Assembly: GCA_048213135.1 (NCBI GenBank)
Contig: PS015110.1
Coordinates: forward strand, 126,973 to 157,729
Source: Reclinomonas americana ATCC 50394
Lineage: Eukaryota > Jakobida > Jakobea > Jakobida
Direction: 5' to 3'
Length of the DNA: 30,757 nucleotides
In this document: piece by piece, positions 7,729 through 17,982 of the stretch
Layout of the letters: the number at the start of each line of letters is the position of its first letter
Position numbering within the stretch: position 1 is the stretch's first letter
Translations under genes and position numbers: made by a program
Notes under the pieces: generated by a model
The model's input: the letters and a program-made list of their open reading frames with translations, nothing else
Told to the model about the DNA's origin: nothing
The model's database searches: none

Positions 7729-8504
7729 ACTACTAAATGGAAGTGTAAACATGAAATGCGTTCCACTTCTCAGACTTTGTCAGAGAGGAGAGTAGCGAAC
7801 ACTGTAGTCGAGGACACCCTGACGATTGTGTCCTCTCCTTAAGGTTCGCTTCTGTTGGCTTCCTCTCTTCGGAGAGCAAGCCACTTGGTCGGTACTCTAC
7901 TGCGGTGATCATCGGGGCTCTCTGAAGTCGTAGACGAAGAGTTTTCTAAACATTCTGAATTCATTTACACTCTTTTCCAGCGTTGGACCTCTCCGGTCGG
8001 TACTTCTCCGGCCGGCGGACCGCAGCATGCACATGCTTGTGAATTCGAATTCGAATTGCGCTCCACTTAAATCACGTCGGACGACGCTGGCCCGGCGGGC
8101 AGGTGCACCAGTCGGCGTCGGGTACTTGAGCCTTGACCTGTGTATGAGAGAGAAGAAGTCAGTGAACACGCATCCTTCCACGTGCACTTGTTCATGGAAC
8201 TGCATCATTCAACTCACCGCTGCAACGTGCTGGCCGCAGCCGGCCCACGTCCACTTCTGGCAGCATGCACACTTGACCTTGCGGCACATGATGATTCTCT
8301 GTTGGGGAAAAGATTGCGACTTGTCTTTGCTCTCGAGCGATGGTGGAAATTCAAGATTGTCACCATAATCACTCGATGCGGATTTTATCGGACTGGCGTT
8401 CGGAGTTCGAAATTCGAATCCGATCGGACCCCTCGCATCTGCGACCGTAGACCCCCACGCATCTCGACAGTAGACACAATGCCTTTCATTATCGCACTCC
8501 CTCG
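7729..8504. other. Intergenic region between convergent genes, with predicted hairpins
   Basis: No supported gene lies here. It holds the 3' flanks of the oxidase (+) and TPR gene (-). The structured block at 7789-7882 and a smaller nested palindrome at 8375-8439 are described separately. A short EcoRI-like run GAATTCGAATTCGAATT lies at 8039-8055. Open frames on either strand lack recognisable protein patterns. Confidence 0.5.
7789..7882 (+). other. Predicted structured RNA/DNA element with UUCG hairpin
   Basis: Three helices can be drawn. GCGAAC (7795-7800) pairs with GTTCGC (7844-7849). It encloses GAGGACAC (7810-7817) paired with GTGTCCTC (7828-7835). Immediately 3', GGCTTCCTCTC (7857-7867) pairs with GAGAGCAAGCC (7872-7882) across a TTCG tetraloop with one C-C mismatch. 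It starts 60 bp after the oxidase stop codon, so it may be in the 3' UTR or be an independent small RNA. No known RNA family is recognised. Confidence 0.4.
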
Positions 8505-10733
8505 TCATACATCCGAGTCGCTATCCACCTCCGCCTCCACCAACATCTCCTGTGCATCATCTCTTCTGCCCTCCTCCGCTTCTTCCACCACCGCCTCCTC
8601 CTCCTCCACCTCCTCCCCGTCTCCAGCTTTGCGCGCCGGCGGCCATTGCGTCACCATCTCCCCGCGCTCACGCTCAATCTTCTTCTGCTCCACCCACCGC
8701 GCGTGATCGCCGACAATGTCGAGCACCTGCACGACAATCAGCGGCAGCATCTTGGCGTCGGCCACGTCCTTGGCCTCCCGGCACATGTCCACCTCCTCCT
8801 TCATATCTTGTATACGCCTCTCCACCCGCGCCACGCTGCGATTGTGCTCGAGAGCCTCCTGGAAGGCCAACAGTAGCTTGGGGGGCAGTTGGTCTGTGTG
8901 GCGGGAGATGGGAGATGAGAAGGGAAAGTCGTGACAATGCCCTACAAGTATGTCTTTCTTCTTGTCGACTCAAGCGAGACAAACAGCAGAGCAGCATTTC
9001 ATCAATGGCAAGGAGAGTCGGTTTTGACGCTCCACTGAGTTACGAGCTGGGTGGCGTGAGTTCTCTCACTGCACCCTCGCCTTGCTCACTTTGGCCGCTG
9101 CTGCTTATCCTTGACAGTTTCTGTCTCACAATTTTCTGCATGCCACACGCTGCAAATTCTGCTTGCCTAAGCTCTCTCACTGCACTCTCGCCTTGCTCAC
9201 CCTCGGCAGTCTCTCTAACTGTTCTGACTTCGACCATGCCACTCACGTGTCGAACCCTGCTTGACTATGCTCTCTCGCCTTGACTGTCTCGCTCTCGGCT
9301 GTCTCTCTCATTGCCCTGCTTTGACGAAACCACTCACGCTACAAATCCTGCCGACAAGCTCTCTCACTGCAGCCTTGCCTTGCTCACAATGCCGACTGTC
9401 TTACCCTCGGTAGTCTCTCTCATTGCTGTACCTCCGCCCATGCCACCCACGTTGCGAATCCTTCTTTGCTAAGCTCTCTTGCTGCACCCTCGCCTTGCTC
9501 ATGGCGACTGTCTCACCCTCTGCAGTCTCATCTCTTATTGCTCTGTTTTCGACCGGACCACTCACGTTACAAAGCTTTCACGTTGCACCCTCGCCTTGCT
9601 CAGACTGCCCACTGTTCTCTGTTTTCGACCATACCACTCACGCTGCAAATCCTGCCGACAAGCTCTCTCACTGCAGCCTCGCCTTGCTCAGACTGCCCAA
9701 TGTTTCACCCTCGGCAGTCTCTCTCATTGCTCTACCTCCGCCCATGCCGTCACGTCGAAAATGCTGCTGGTCTATGCTCTCTCACTGCACCCTCTAGTTG
9801 GCCACACCACTCACATTGCAAATNNNNNNNNNNNNNNNNNNNNCTCTCTCGCTGCACCCTCTAGTTGGCCACATCACTCACATTGCAAATCCTGCTTGAC
9901 AATGCTCTCGCAGTACTCGATGCTGGGATCGTTGGGCGCCATGACCTCCAGCCGCGGCAACGTCACCAACACGGTCTCTGTCACCTTGTCCCACTGCGTC
10001 AACCGACGATGTCTCTCCGCCACCCAGCACGACCACAGCAAAAAGTCCGGCGACAACTCGCCATAGTACTCTCGGCGGTGCTCGAACACCTTGTTCAGCA
10101 GCGGCAGGGCGTCGTCCAGACGATTCGCAAAAAAGTACGCCTCGCACAACCGCTGCTCGGTTCCAATGACCATCTGCGACACGCGGGTGAGAGGACAACA
10201 AAAGGGAGACAGAGGAGAGGTGAAACAGGCGCACCAAATGATCTGGTCCCACAATCTCGGTGCGCAGTCGGATGCTCTCCTTGAGAATCTCAAAACTCTC
10301 CTCCTGGCGATCCGTGTCACGTTGCTGCGCAAGGAGGCGACAGTCAGAATTGAATTTCATGGCGAAAAAGCGGGAGATTTGTGTGCGAAACTGTAATGAC
10401 AAGCGCCACTGTGCACCACAACACGACACGTGGTTAGCGACATTTTTGTTGGAGGAGGGGAAGAGTGACTTACATTGTTCGCGCGTGAGGAGCGTGTCGT
10501 CGTGTGCCTTGCCGACGGTGGAGTCGAGAATTTCCAGCGCCGATCTGCGGGAGACTGCGCGTGTGAGCAAGATGACAAGGACGAAGAATCTAAAGAACGC
10601 AACATCAGCAGCTCCTCGGCTTCCTTCAGATTTTCGGTACCGCCCATTTCGGCTAGATTGCGGGCGAGGTTGACCTGCGAGATGAGAAACGGAATGAGAC
10701 GGACGAAAGGGCAAGAGAGTTTGAGGAAGTAAG

Positions 10734-10772
<39 letters not shown>

Positions 10773-13270
10773 CCCAGGCAACGAAGTCGGGGAACTGAGG
10801 TGGCATGGGAAGAGAGACTAAGCAACGCAGCAGCCAACATCACGAATGTGATTGTGTGCAAGCAAGAAAGGGGCGCAGAGAAGATAAACGCGAAAAATGA
10901 TCTTGCCAAGGTCGAGAGATGGCACACACGCACAGTGAGAGACTCAGAGAGAGTGAGAGAGAGACGCACACTGACACAGTGAGAGAAGTATGACAAGTGC
11001 GATCATGCTCTGTGTCATCGAAGATAAAAGCAGAGGAACATGACAACGCGAGGAGGAAGCACAGTCGTACACACAGAAGATGCGCAAACGAGTGAGAAAG
11101 AGCGCGACAAGGAGCGATCATGCAGAAAAAGGACACGCCATGGTGAGGAGAAATGAAGGCACCGAAAGAGTCAACACGACGAATGACATTTTGTGAGAGC
11201 AAGCACGAAAGACTGTCGCCCATGCTTCACACAGGTAGGCGATGGTAAAATGACGAGGAGAAAGAGAGTGAAGGAGTTGGCACACTCAGCAGCAAGCATA
11301 CCGCTGTTTTCAAGCAGCAGAAAACAATGCCTTGTAAAATGACAACACAGGTAAGAAACCTCACTCGTCTCTCTCTCTCTTTCTCTCTNNNNNNNNNNNN
11401 NNNNNNNNNNNNNNNNNNNNNNNNNNNNNNNNNNNNNNNNNNNNNNNNNNNNNNNNNNNNNNNNNNNNNNNNNNNNNNNATTGACGGCGTCTTGATGCCG
11501 ACCCACAGCCAGCGCAATCGAGTACACATTGAATGCCTGCGGTACGATGAGCGACCCATCTTCGGCGTCGCCGCGCGGTAGGAACAAACACACAAACCTC
11601 GAGGAAGAGCGTTCCCGGCGGTCCCATGGCGAGCGCCACATCGCGACACTCGCGCGCAATCGCCGCACCCAGATTCACCTTGAAGTCGTACGCCAGCATC
11701 ATGCCGAGCTTGGTGCGCGCTTTGATCACCAGCGGGTGATTCGGCCCGAAGGCTTCGGTGCGATCGCGCACCACCTCCTCCAGCAGCCGCACGGCACACT
11801 CAAAGCGGCGCGCAGCGTGCATGCTGTGCGCCACGCCATACTCGGCGTCGCACACAGCCATGTGGTCCGGCGGATCCAACTGGCACGACAGCTCGTACGT
11901 CTCCTGCGCCGCGGCCTCGGTTTTCGAGCAGTTGGAGTCGAAGGCAAATTGCGCCTCCGCCAGCTGCTGGCGTGCGGCAAGGGTGGCGGGGTGGAGGAGG
12001 CCGTAAGTGGCCTCGCGTACTTTTACATTCTCCGTCATGAGGCGGAACGATTCCGCAAAGTTCGAGTCCTCGATCAGGGCTCTGAGACACGGCGGGATGA
12101 GGGGAAGGAGGGAAAGGGTAAGAGAGAGAGAGAGAGGTGGGAGCGATGGCGCAACTGCGCTTGATACTGTTGGGTGGCAAGGGTGAAAAGGTGGTCTGGT
12201 TGCAGCAGTTCGGAGAGTCGCGCGTGTACTTCGCCGAGGATAGAGGCGGATTTGCCGAAGCGGCCGGCGGAGCAGAGCACTGGGGGAAAGGACAAGGGTG
12301 AGAGAGGGGATGAGAGGGGAAGAGAGGGGAAGAGAGGGGAAGAGAGGGGAAGGGAGAGAAAGGGAGGGAAAGGGAGAGAAAGGAGAGGGAAGGAGAGGGA
12401 AGGAGGGGGAAGGAGGGGGGAAGGAGGGGGGAAGGAGGGAGGGAGAGGGGAGAAAGGGGAAGAGCGGGGAAGAGAGGAGGAAGTGGAAGAGAAGAAGGGA
12501 CAAGGCGGGGGAAGGGNNNNNNNNNNNNNNNNNNNNNNNNNNNNNNNNNNNNNNNNNNNNNNNNNNNNNNNNNNNNNNNNNNNNNNNNNNNNNNNNNNNN
12601 NNNNNNNNNNNNNNNNNNNNNNNNNNNNNNNNNNNNNNNNNNNNNNNNNNNNNNNNNNNNNNNNNNNNNNNNNNNNNNNNNNNNNNNNNNNNNNNNNNNN
12701 NNNNNNNNNNNNNNNNNNNNNNNNNNNNNNNNNNNNNNNNNNNNNNNNNNNNNNNNNNNNNNNNNNNNNNNNNNNNCCTTGTTTCTGCAGCCATCGCTGC
12801 ACATGTGCCAACGGACAATCCCATCCCTTTCCCCTTTCCACGTACCTTCACCTTCCTCCACCCCCATCTCCTGCATGGCCTCCACCACCGCCTCCTCCAC
12901 CTCGCCCCGCACTCCCAACCGCGACCACACCAACAACCCACTCGCCTCTCCCCTTCTCTCCCTCAAATACGGCACCTCCACCACCGCCTCTCGCACTGCT
13001 TCCGTCACCGACAAGTGCGCCCACACTGCCAACGACGACGAATGCCGTTGCGGCCACTGCCACTCAAACGACTCACTGGGACTGGTCGGTGGCGCGGTGG
13101 AGCTCTCGTAAGGAGTGTCAATGGTGGTGGTGGTCGTCGCTGATGGCTGCTTCATGAGGTCTTCCAGTGCGTGGAGGAGCACGGCTGACAGAGAGAGAGA
13201 GATAAAGAGAGGTTACTTTCCGAACATGATTGTGAGGCAGGAGGTGTGAGTGCTCACAAGCACAAGTACA

Positions 13271-13363
<93 letters not shown>

Positions 13364-13439
13364 ACACGCTGACTGTTTCTGTCTTGCACGTCTGTTCGAC
13401 TTTGTCTTTCTTCCTCTTCTTCTTGCAGACACACTTCCT

Positions 13440-13471
<32 letters not shown>

Positions 13472-13875
13472 ACTCTTCTCTCACTCTTTCACTTGACTGC
13501 CTCTCAGTCATTTCATGCATACGTGTTCGACATGTGTTTTTCGTCGCCTCTTCTTCTTCCCTCACAGCTGCAGACACTCTCTGACACACACACATACACA
13601 CACACACTCTCTCTCACGCACACACACACACACACTCTCTCTCTCTCGCACTCACAATTTCTATGTCTGTCATGCATGTTTCTCTTTTCCTCCTGTTCTT
13701 CTTCCCTCAGAGCTGCAGACACATTCCTCTAACACTCACTCTCTTCTCTCTCTCTCACACACACATCACTCTATAACTCATTTCACTGACTCCACTCTTC
13801 TTTTCTCTCTTCTTCTCTCTCTCATTGTCTGCAGTGGTACGCACTGTCGTCTTGGATGGCGATGCGCTGTGTCAT
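8505..13875 (-). CDS. Tetratricopeptide-repeat protein (KLC/TPR_12-like), one exon lost in gap
   Basis: Exons on the minus strand: 13875-13845, 13184-12846, 12279-12168, 12081-11598, 11536-11480 (into gap), then 10674-10604, 10544-10474, 10408-10392, 10324-10235, 10173-9882, 8893-8505. Phases agree at every join outside the gap, and the last six exons give 309 codons plus stop. The N-terminus (MTQRIAIQDD) leads to a helical, low-complexity region. Then come repeated 42-residue TPR units with the spacing of kinesin-light-chain-type repeats, such as LLHPATLAARQQLAEAQF, FGPNHPLVIKARTKLGMML and GKAHDDTLLTREQLALVI. The C-terminus is a charged helix (EHNRSVARVERRIQDM) and an acidic tail. TPR proteins are scaffolds for protein binding; no enzyme domain is visible and partners are unknown. 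Between GRHQDAVN (11480) and VNLARNL (10674) at least part of one TPR is missing in the gap at 11389-11479. The short first exon and the 17-nt exon are the least certain. Confidence 0.7.
8894..9881 (-). repeat. Intronic minisatellite of roughly nine 90-120 bp units
   Basis: The last intron of the TPR gene is a degenerate tandem array. On the plus strand each unit begins CTCTCTCACTGCACCCTCGCC and ends near CCACTCACGTTGCAAATCCTGC. Units start about 9058, 9171, 9266, 9360, 9470, 9571, 9660, 9777 and 9844. The last unit overlaps the true exon end and donor at 9882/9881. A 20-N gap (9824-9843) lies between two near-identical units. Its open frames are repeat translations. Confidence 0.75.
9824..9843. 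other. Assembly gap (20 N)
   Basis: A gap between two almost identical minisatellite units in the TPR-gene intron; the true copy number is unknown. Confidence 0.95.
10392..10408 (-). other. 17-nt microexon of the TPR gene
   Basis: Seventeen bases between TGCACAG and a GTTTCG donor complete the TPR helix TREQ-LALVIT-QRDTDR. Without it the flanking exons are out of phase (1 versus 0) and the TPR helix is broken. The following intron is 67 bp. Confidence 0.6.
10675..11388 (-). other. Intron sequence of the TPR gene, no exon seen
   Basis: About 700 bp between the GTCAACC exon (10674) and the gap. It contains a (GA)n tract at 10736-10766 and scattered GAGA/CACA. None of the three minus-strand frames shows TPR-like sequence, so the missing TPR exon is more likely in the gap. 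Confidence 0.5.
11389..11479. other. Assembly gap (91 N) interrupting a coding exon
   Basis: The TPR-gene exon starting at 11536 is cut at 11480 after GRHQDAVN. The other side of the gap is (CT)n intron sequence. At least the rest of this exon, with its donor, is missing. Confidence 0.9.
12280..12845 (-). repeat. Intron with GGGGAAGAGA-type purine minisatellite and 260-N gap
   Basis: From 12296 to 12516 the plus strand is nearly pure purine (units such as AGAGGGGAAG and GGGAAGGAGG), running into N at 12517-12776. Flanking exons join in phase (G|TG, Val), so an exon need not be hidden here. Confidence 0.7.
13185..13844 (-). repeat. First intron of the TPR gene: long (CT)n and (CA)n tracts
   Basis: Long pure CT tracts lie at 13275-13352 and 13439-13470, with CA/CT mixtures at 13581-13660 and 13735-13770. 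The donor is GTGCGT (13844) and the acceptor TGTCAG (13185). The SLSLSL/THTHTH open frames are not genes. Confidence 0.7.
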
Positions 13876-14085
13876 GTTGGCCTCTCTCTCTCACTCTCTC
13901 TCTCTCTCTTCTTTCTCTCTTGTCTTGTGGCGTGGCCTTTGTTGTCCGTCCTGTCGTCCTCTTTTGTTCTTCCGACTTGCGACGCTCTTTCCGTACGTGG
14001 GAAAGAAGAAGAGCTCGTCCTTGTCAGTCAACTGGAGTTGAAGCCATTGCAACGCCGCAGAGAAACAATCCTCTGTACACGTTTA
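13876..14085. other. Intergenic region between kinase and TPR genes
   Basis: 210 bp between the kinase stop (14086) and the TPR start (13875), both on the minus strand. It contains a CT tract (13881-13920) and otherwise unremarkable sequence. It must carry the kinase 3' end and the TPR promoter; no clear signal is seen. Confidence 0.45.
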
Positions 14086-17000
14086 CTATGAAGGTCCGGA
14101 AGTGGACGTTCCTGCATCGCCAAGCACCGACGACTCGCACAGGCGTTTCAGTTCTTCGTACACGTATGACGCCGACACGCGTGACGCTTGTGGCCTCTAT
14201 TGCGCGCACTAAATGAGTTCACCTCGATTCGCCAGTCGACAACTTCGTAAACACGCAACCCAGCACTGGCGAATCAGATTGCGAATGTCTTCTGGAACGA
14301 CTGACCGCACGTCTTCATCATCTAGGTCGCCCGGTTGGACTCCGTCATGCATACGACGCATGATATCCAGCAGAGTGACCCCAGAGAACGGCTCACGTCG
14401 AGTGGCAATCAACCAAATCAGCGAACCGAGACCATACACATCCGCTCGTTCATCGTACTGTGGTCGGTATCAACGCCCCAAATAATAATGTACAAAGTCT
14501 GAAGCAGATGGAAGTTACCTCCTGATCCAACATGGTTTCCGGCGCAGCGTACGCCACAGTCCCGTGATTCGACTGCATCTTACCGAGAGTACCGTGAATC
14601 TTGGCCTCCCCAAAGTCGCAAACCTTGGCCACGAGTCGGTCCTCGCTGATGAGAATGTCTGCGAGCGTAGGTTTAGCCGAGGTGGTATCCAAAGGGCGCA
14701 TCCACTGCCGTCATACACCAGTCACGAAGTGTCTGCAGTGGAGAGAGGGACGCAACTCTGCGGCTTGAGGTCACGATGTACCACTCGTCGTGAGTGCATG
14801 TAGACCACCGCCGACGCCACTTGCAAGAGCAAGCTGAACAGCTGCTGAGTCGTCACTTCCGCTTTTCTCACAAGATCGTGCAGTGTTTCGGCATCGCCCT
14901 CGTCATCCTCTTGACCGACATATTCAAGGACAAGACCAAGTCCACTTCGATCATCGTTGCACACGGCCATCAGCTTTACAACATGTGGATGCCTGCGCAG
15001 AAACGAGTGAGCGACGACAGAAAAGCGATGTACAAGTAAAACAAAGGCGCAACTCAAGTTGCACCAGCAGTGACAGCTCGTTCTCGAAACACTCACGAAC
15101 ACGCTGCAGGTCCTCAGAGCTCCTGACCATGTACCGTTTGTACGCAACAATATGCATTACACCGCCAAGATGGAGACCGGCTCGGAACACGACGTTTTGG
15201 CCTGCGAGTATGCACAAAGCAGTGAACATCACTATGTATGCGCACAGATACGTCCAAGTCGCACCATTGCCGATCTGTCTGGATGCGATTTCGAGATCTG
15301 AGAACGGCACCACGGGTGCGCTGATTGCAAATCTGGCTGTCCTCTCTGTCACCAATTCGGCTGTCACATTTATGCGACTAATGTCTGTACCGACGAGTGC
15401 TGAGAATAAAATCTACAACATGGACGGATGCGAGCGTCGCACGTAACTGTCATATGATAGGAACAACAGGCGGATGCTCTCGTGTTGTCCATCGGGGAAC
15501 AGCGCGTGGAGCGAGTCGCGAACAAGCCGCATGACGCTCACATACTCTGCATCTTCGAGTGCAGAGAGACGGGCCAGGTGAGACACGCGATGGCGCACAT
15601 CCCGCAAGTTCTCCACAGCTTGAATCTGCAGAGCAGAAAGTCATGAGTTGACTATCTCACGAATTCGGAAGGTTACCGATTGGAAGGGCATACCATAGCG
15701 GCGTTTGCAACCAGGTGCACCGCCAGTTGGTCTTTGTTCGTGACAGGGTTCAGGCGTGTGCGACTCTGTAGTAGGTCCGCATCGCAGCAAGCGTCGGCAG
15801 GAACAAAGGTGATGTACAACAGTAGTGTGCTTAGCAGCGACACATCCATGTCCGTTGTCACTCCGCTTCTCTTGAATGTGCGAACAGCGTCGTAGTTGGA
15901 CGGGAAAAGCTCAACCGAGCGCATACGTATGCTACCGCGCTTGTCCAGCGTCATGCGACAGTATCTACAGGGCACAATCAGCGATCAAATCTCGGCCCCA
16001 GAGCAGAGACCGCGATCGTGCACCTTGGTGGCGGCGTTGGAAGACAGAGTTCCTCAACATCAAATTCTCCTGGGAAGAATTCGGCGACGAGTTGTTGCAG
16101 CAGCGAGCCAAGAGCCAGTGGGATGATCTCGTGCACGACTTCCGTAAGCATCAAAATAGGACGGCGGTCGCTGTGCTTATCCGACACAGAGTGAGACAGA
16201 TCATCTCATGAGATATGAAATAATAGCGGCAGGCAAGAACCTGAGAAAGTCCATATGAAAGAGAGCACGCATTTGGCCCTGCATCTCGTCTACTTTCAGC
16301 CGCATCTCGTCGCGTTCAGCGGCTATTGCGGCAAGCTGCAAACGGAGACATTCCCATTCCTCGGCGGTGACGCGAGTGGCAAGCGCAGCATTGGCGGATT
16401 CCACCTCGCGTCTGAGATGTTCACAATCAGCGATAAGCGCGTCGGTGGCACGCTGGGAGGCGACCATGTCTGCTGAGGTGGAGGAGACTTTGTACTCAGC
16501 GTCAGCAAGGTCCTCTGCGAGTCGACCTCAATAGGTGACGTGAGACACGGGGAAGGCGCACTCTGAGAGGAGCATGCGCAGGCAGCGACAAACCTGGATC
16601 TTTCATCTGCTGTTGAAAGCTGGCCAGCTGAGCGGTCAAATCGTCCTTCTCGCGCACGGCCACGGAAAGCTGAGCTGACGCTCGATCACACTCAGCTCCC
16701 AGCTGTGTGCTGCTATGCTGAAGCTCCAAGTTCGCTTGTTGCAGTTGGGCCACGATCTCCTCTAAATCTTGTCGCTGTTGATCCCATTCTCGCTGTTGCT
16801 GCTCATGACGCGCCTCGGCGAGTATGCACCGGATTTCGGCATCGGTGCGTTGTTGTGTGTCAACTGCAGAGTCAAGGACAGCCTGGACGACGCCGAAGGC
16901 ACACGGAACACGAGAATGGCATGCAGACACGTGAGGAGCATGAAAGCATGATTAGCAGCGGACAGAGCGAACAGTATGTACTGTTACCTGCAGAGGCGGC

Positions 17001-17874
17001 ACTGCGAGATCAAAGGGAAAACGCACAACGACGATATGCAACGTTGAAGGATTACGTCAAAGCAACGTCACACGCACCTGGTAGTGGCGACGAGAGAGGA
17101 CGTGGTTGCTGCAGGTTACGTGGCGCTGGTGGCTCAGCGAGGCGATCAAGCAATTCAGCCACTTGATGTTTGCCGCAGTCGCGAGCCACCTGAGCCGCTG
17201 TCTTGCCTGCCTTGTTGACCATGCGAATGAGACCGGGATCGTGAGTGGCGATGAGTTGTACAATTGCTTCATGGCCATTCTTGGCAGCAATGTGCAGCGC
17301 TGTGGACTCTGGGTTGCGGGAAGTAGAATTGGAGATCGTCCGCACCATATCCGGTGGACATCGTCCCTCTTCCGCAAGCAGCCACTCCACCACATGTAGA
17401 TGCCCATAGCAAGCGGCCATCATCAGCGGCGTCCAGCCCGAATCATTGACCCTCTTTGCGAGCCGCGGCCCAACGCCACTCTTCGCCCACAGATACTTCA
17501 GCACCGGGAGATGGCCCTTGAACGCGGCATAGTAGAATGCCGAGCTCCCGAATGTCATCTCCTCGCTGTTGAGCAATATTTCTGCCCCTTCGCGCGCCAC
17601 CAGCTTGCGCAGTGCATTCACATCGCCTTCCTCTGCCATTTCACACGCCCTCTTCCGCTGCTGACGACTGCCGAGTGCGCCAACGAGCACAACAGAGGAG
17701 GAGCGAGTTAATGACGAGTTCAATAAATCATCAGTGCACACCATACTGCAACGCACAAGCCGCCACTCAGTTCTGCACCCTGTGCTGCACCCATGGCGAT
17801 CACAGAAACAAAGACGAATCGACACGCAAAGAGCGCACGCGACGACCGACGGACGAGCTCGAGATGCGGGACAT
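14086..17874 (-). CDS. Ankyrin-repeat, coiled-coil, TKL-like Ser/Thr protein kinase
   Basis: Fourteen exons: 17874-17839, 17657-17078, 17001-16988, 16882-16594, 16514-16241, 16170-16024, 15964-15694, 15625-15448, 15399-15265, 15201-15054, 14992-14757, 14658-14519, 14457-14260, 14196-14086. All phases match, giving 918 residues. About 20-190 are four to five ankyrin repeats (WTPLMMAACYGHLHVVEWLL, TALHIAAKNGHEAIVQLI). About 210-395 is a Gln/Glu-rich coiled coil. A helical region follows, then the kinase domain from about 628 to 900. The domain shows the glycine loop IGNGQNVVF, Lys663 in VAYKR, HRDLKPQN (Asp765), DFG (Asp784), APE (Glu810) and a YDERADVYGLG segment. All catalytic residues are present, so it should be active, and HRDLKPQN suggests Ser/Thr specificity. 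Ankyrins and coiled coil would mediate substrate binding or dimerisation. Exon 1 (12 codons) is inferred and the least certain. Confidence 0.85.
16988..17001 (-). other. 14-nt microexon of the kinase gene
   Basis: The exon reads TGCCGCCTCTGCAG, preceded by ATCTCGCAG and followed by GTAACA. With phase 1 on entry and phase 0 on exit it links PLP (17078) to QAVLDS (16882) as V-P-P-L-Q. Skipping it would break the frame. It adds the Pro-rich hinge between ankyrins and coiled coil. Confidence 0.6.
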
Positions 17875-17982
17875 GGTTAGTAGGACTTCAAATCAAAACG
17901 CATTATTCCGCGCACGTCGAATGGGCTTCGTGAAGTAAGACCTAGTAGGAGAGCTCCACCTTTCGCGATTTACTCTTCACCC
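17875..17982. other. Short intergenic region between PWP2 and kinase genes
   Basis: Only 108 bp separate the PWP2 stop codon (17983-17985) and the proposed kinase ATG (17874-17872), on the same strand. It must hold the PWP2 3' end and the kinase promoter. No TATA-like or polyadenylation motif is obvious. Confidence 0.5.

Noticed and set aside
10325-10474. Direct splice from the GTAAGT donor (10473) to the GCGCAG acceptor (10325) in the TPR gene
   Set aside because: The phases disagree (1 into 0) and an in-frame stop follows. Inserting the 17-nt exon at 10408-10392 restores the frame and the TPR helix.
13213-13732. Arg-Glu and Ser-Leu repeat proteins on both strands
   Set aside because: Pure CT/GA and CA/GT tracts translated in every frame; the region is an intron of the TPR gene.
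15202-15264. GTATCT as the donor before the kinase glycine loop
   Set aside because: It would leave the next exon out of phase. The GTGCGA donor at 15264 gives the conserved GxGxxxVF loop in frame.
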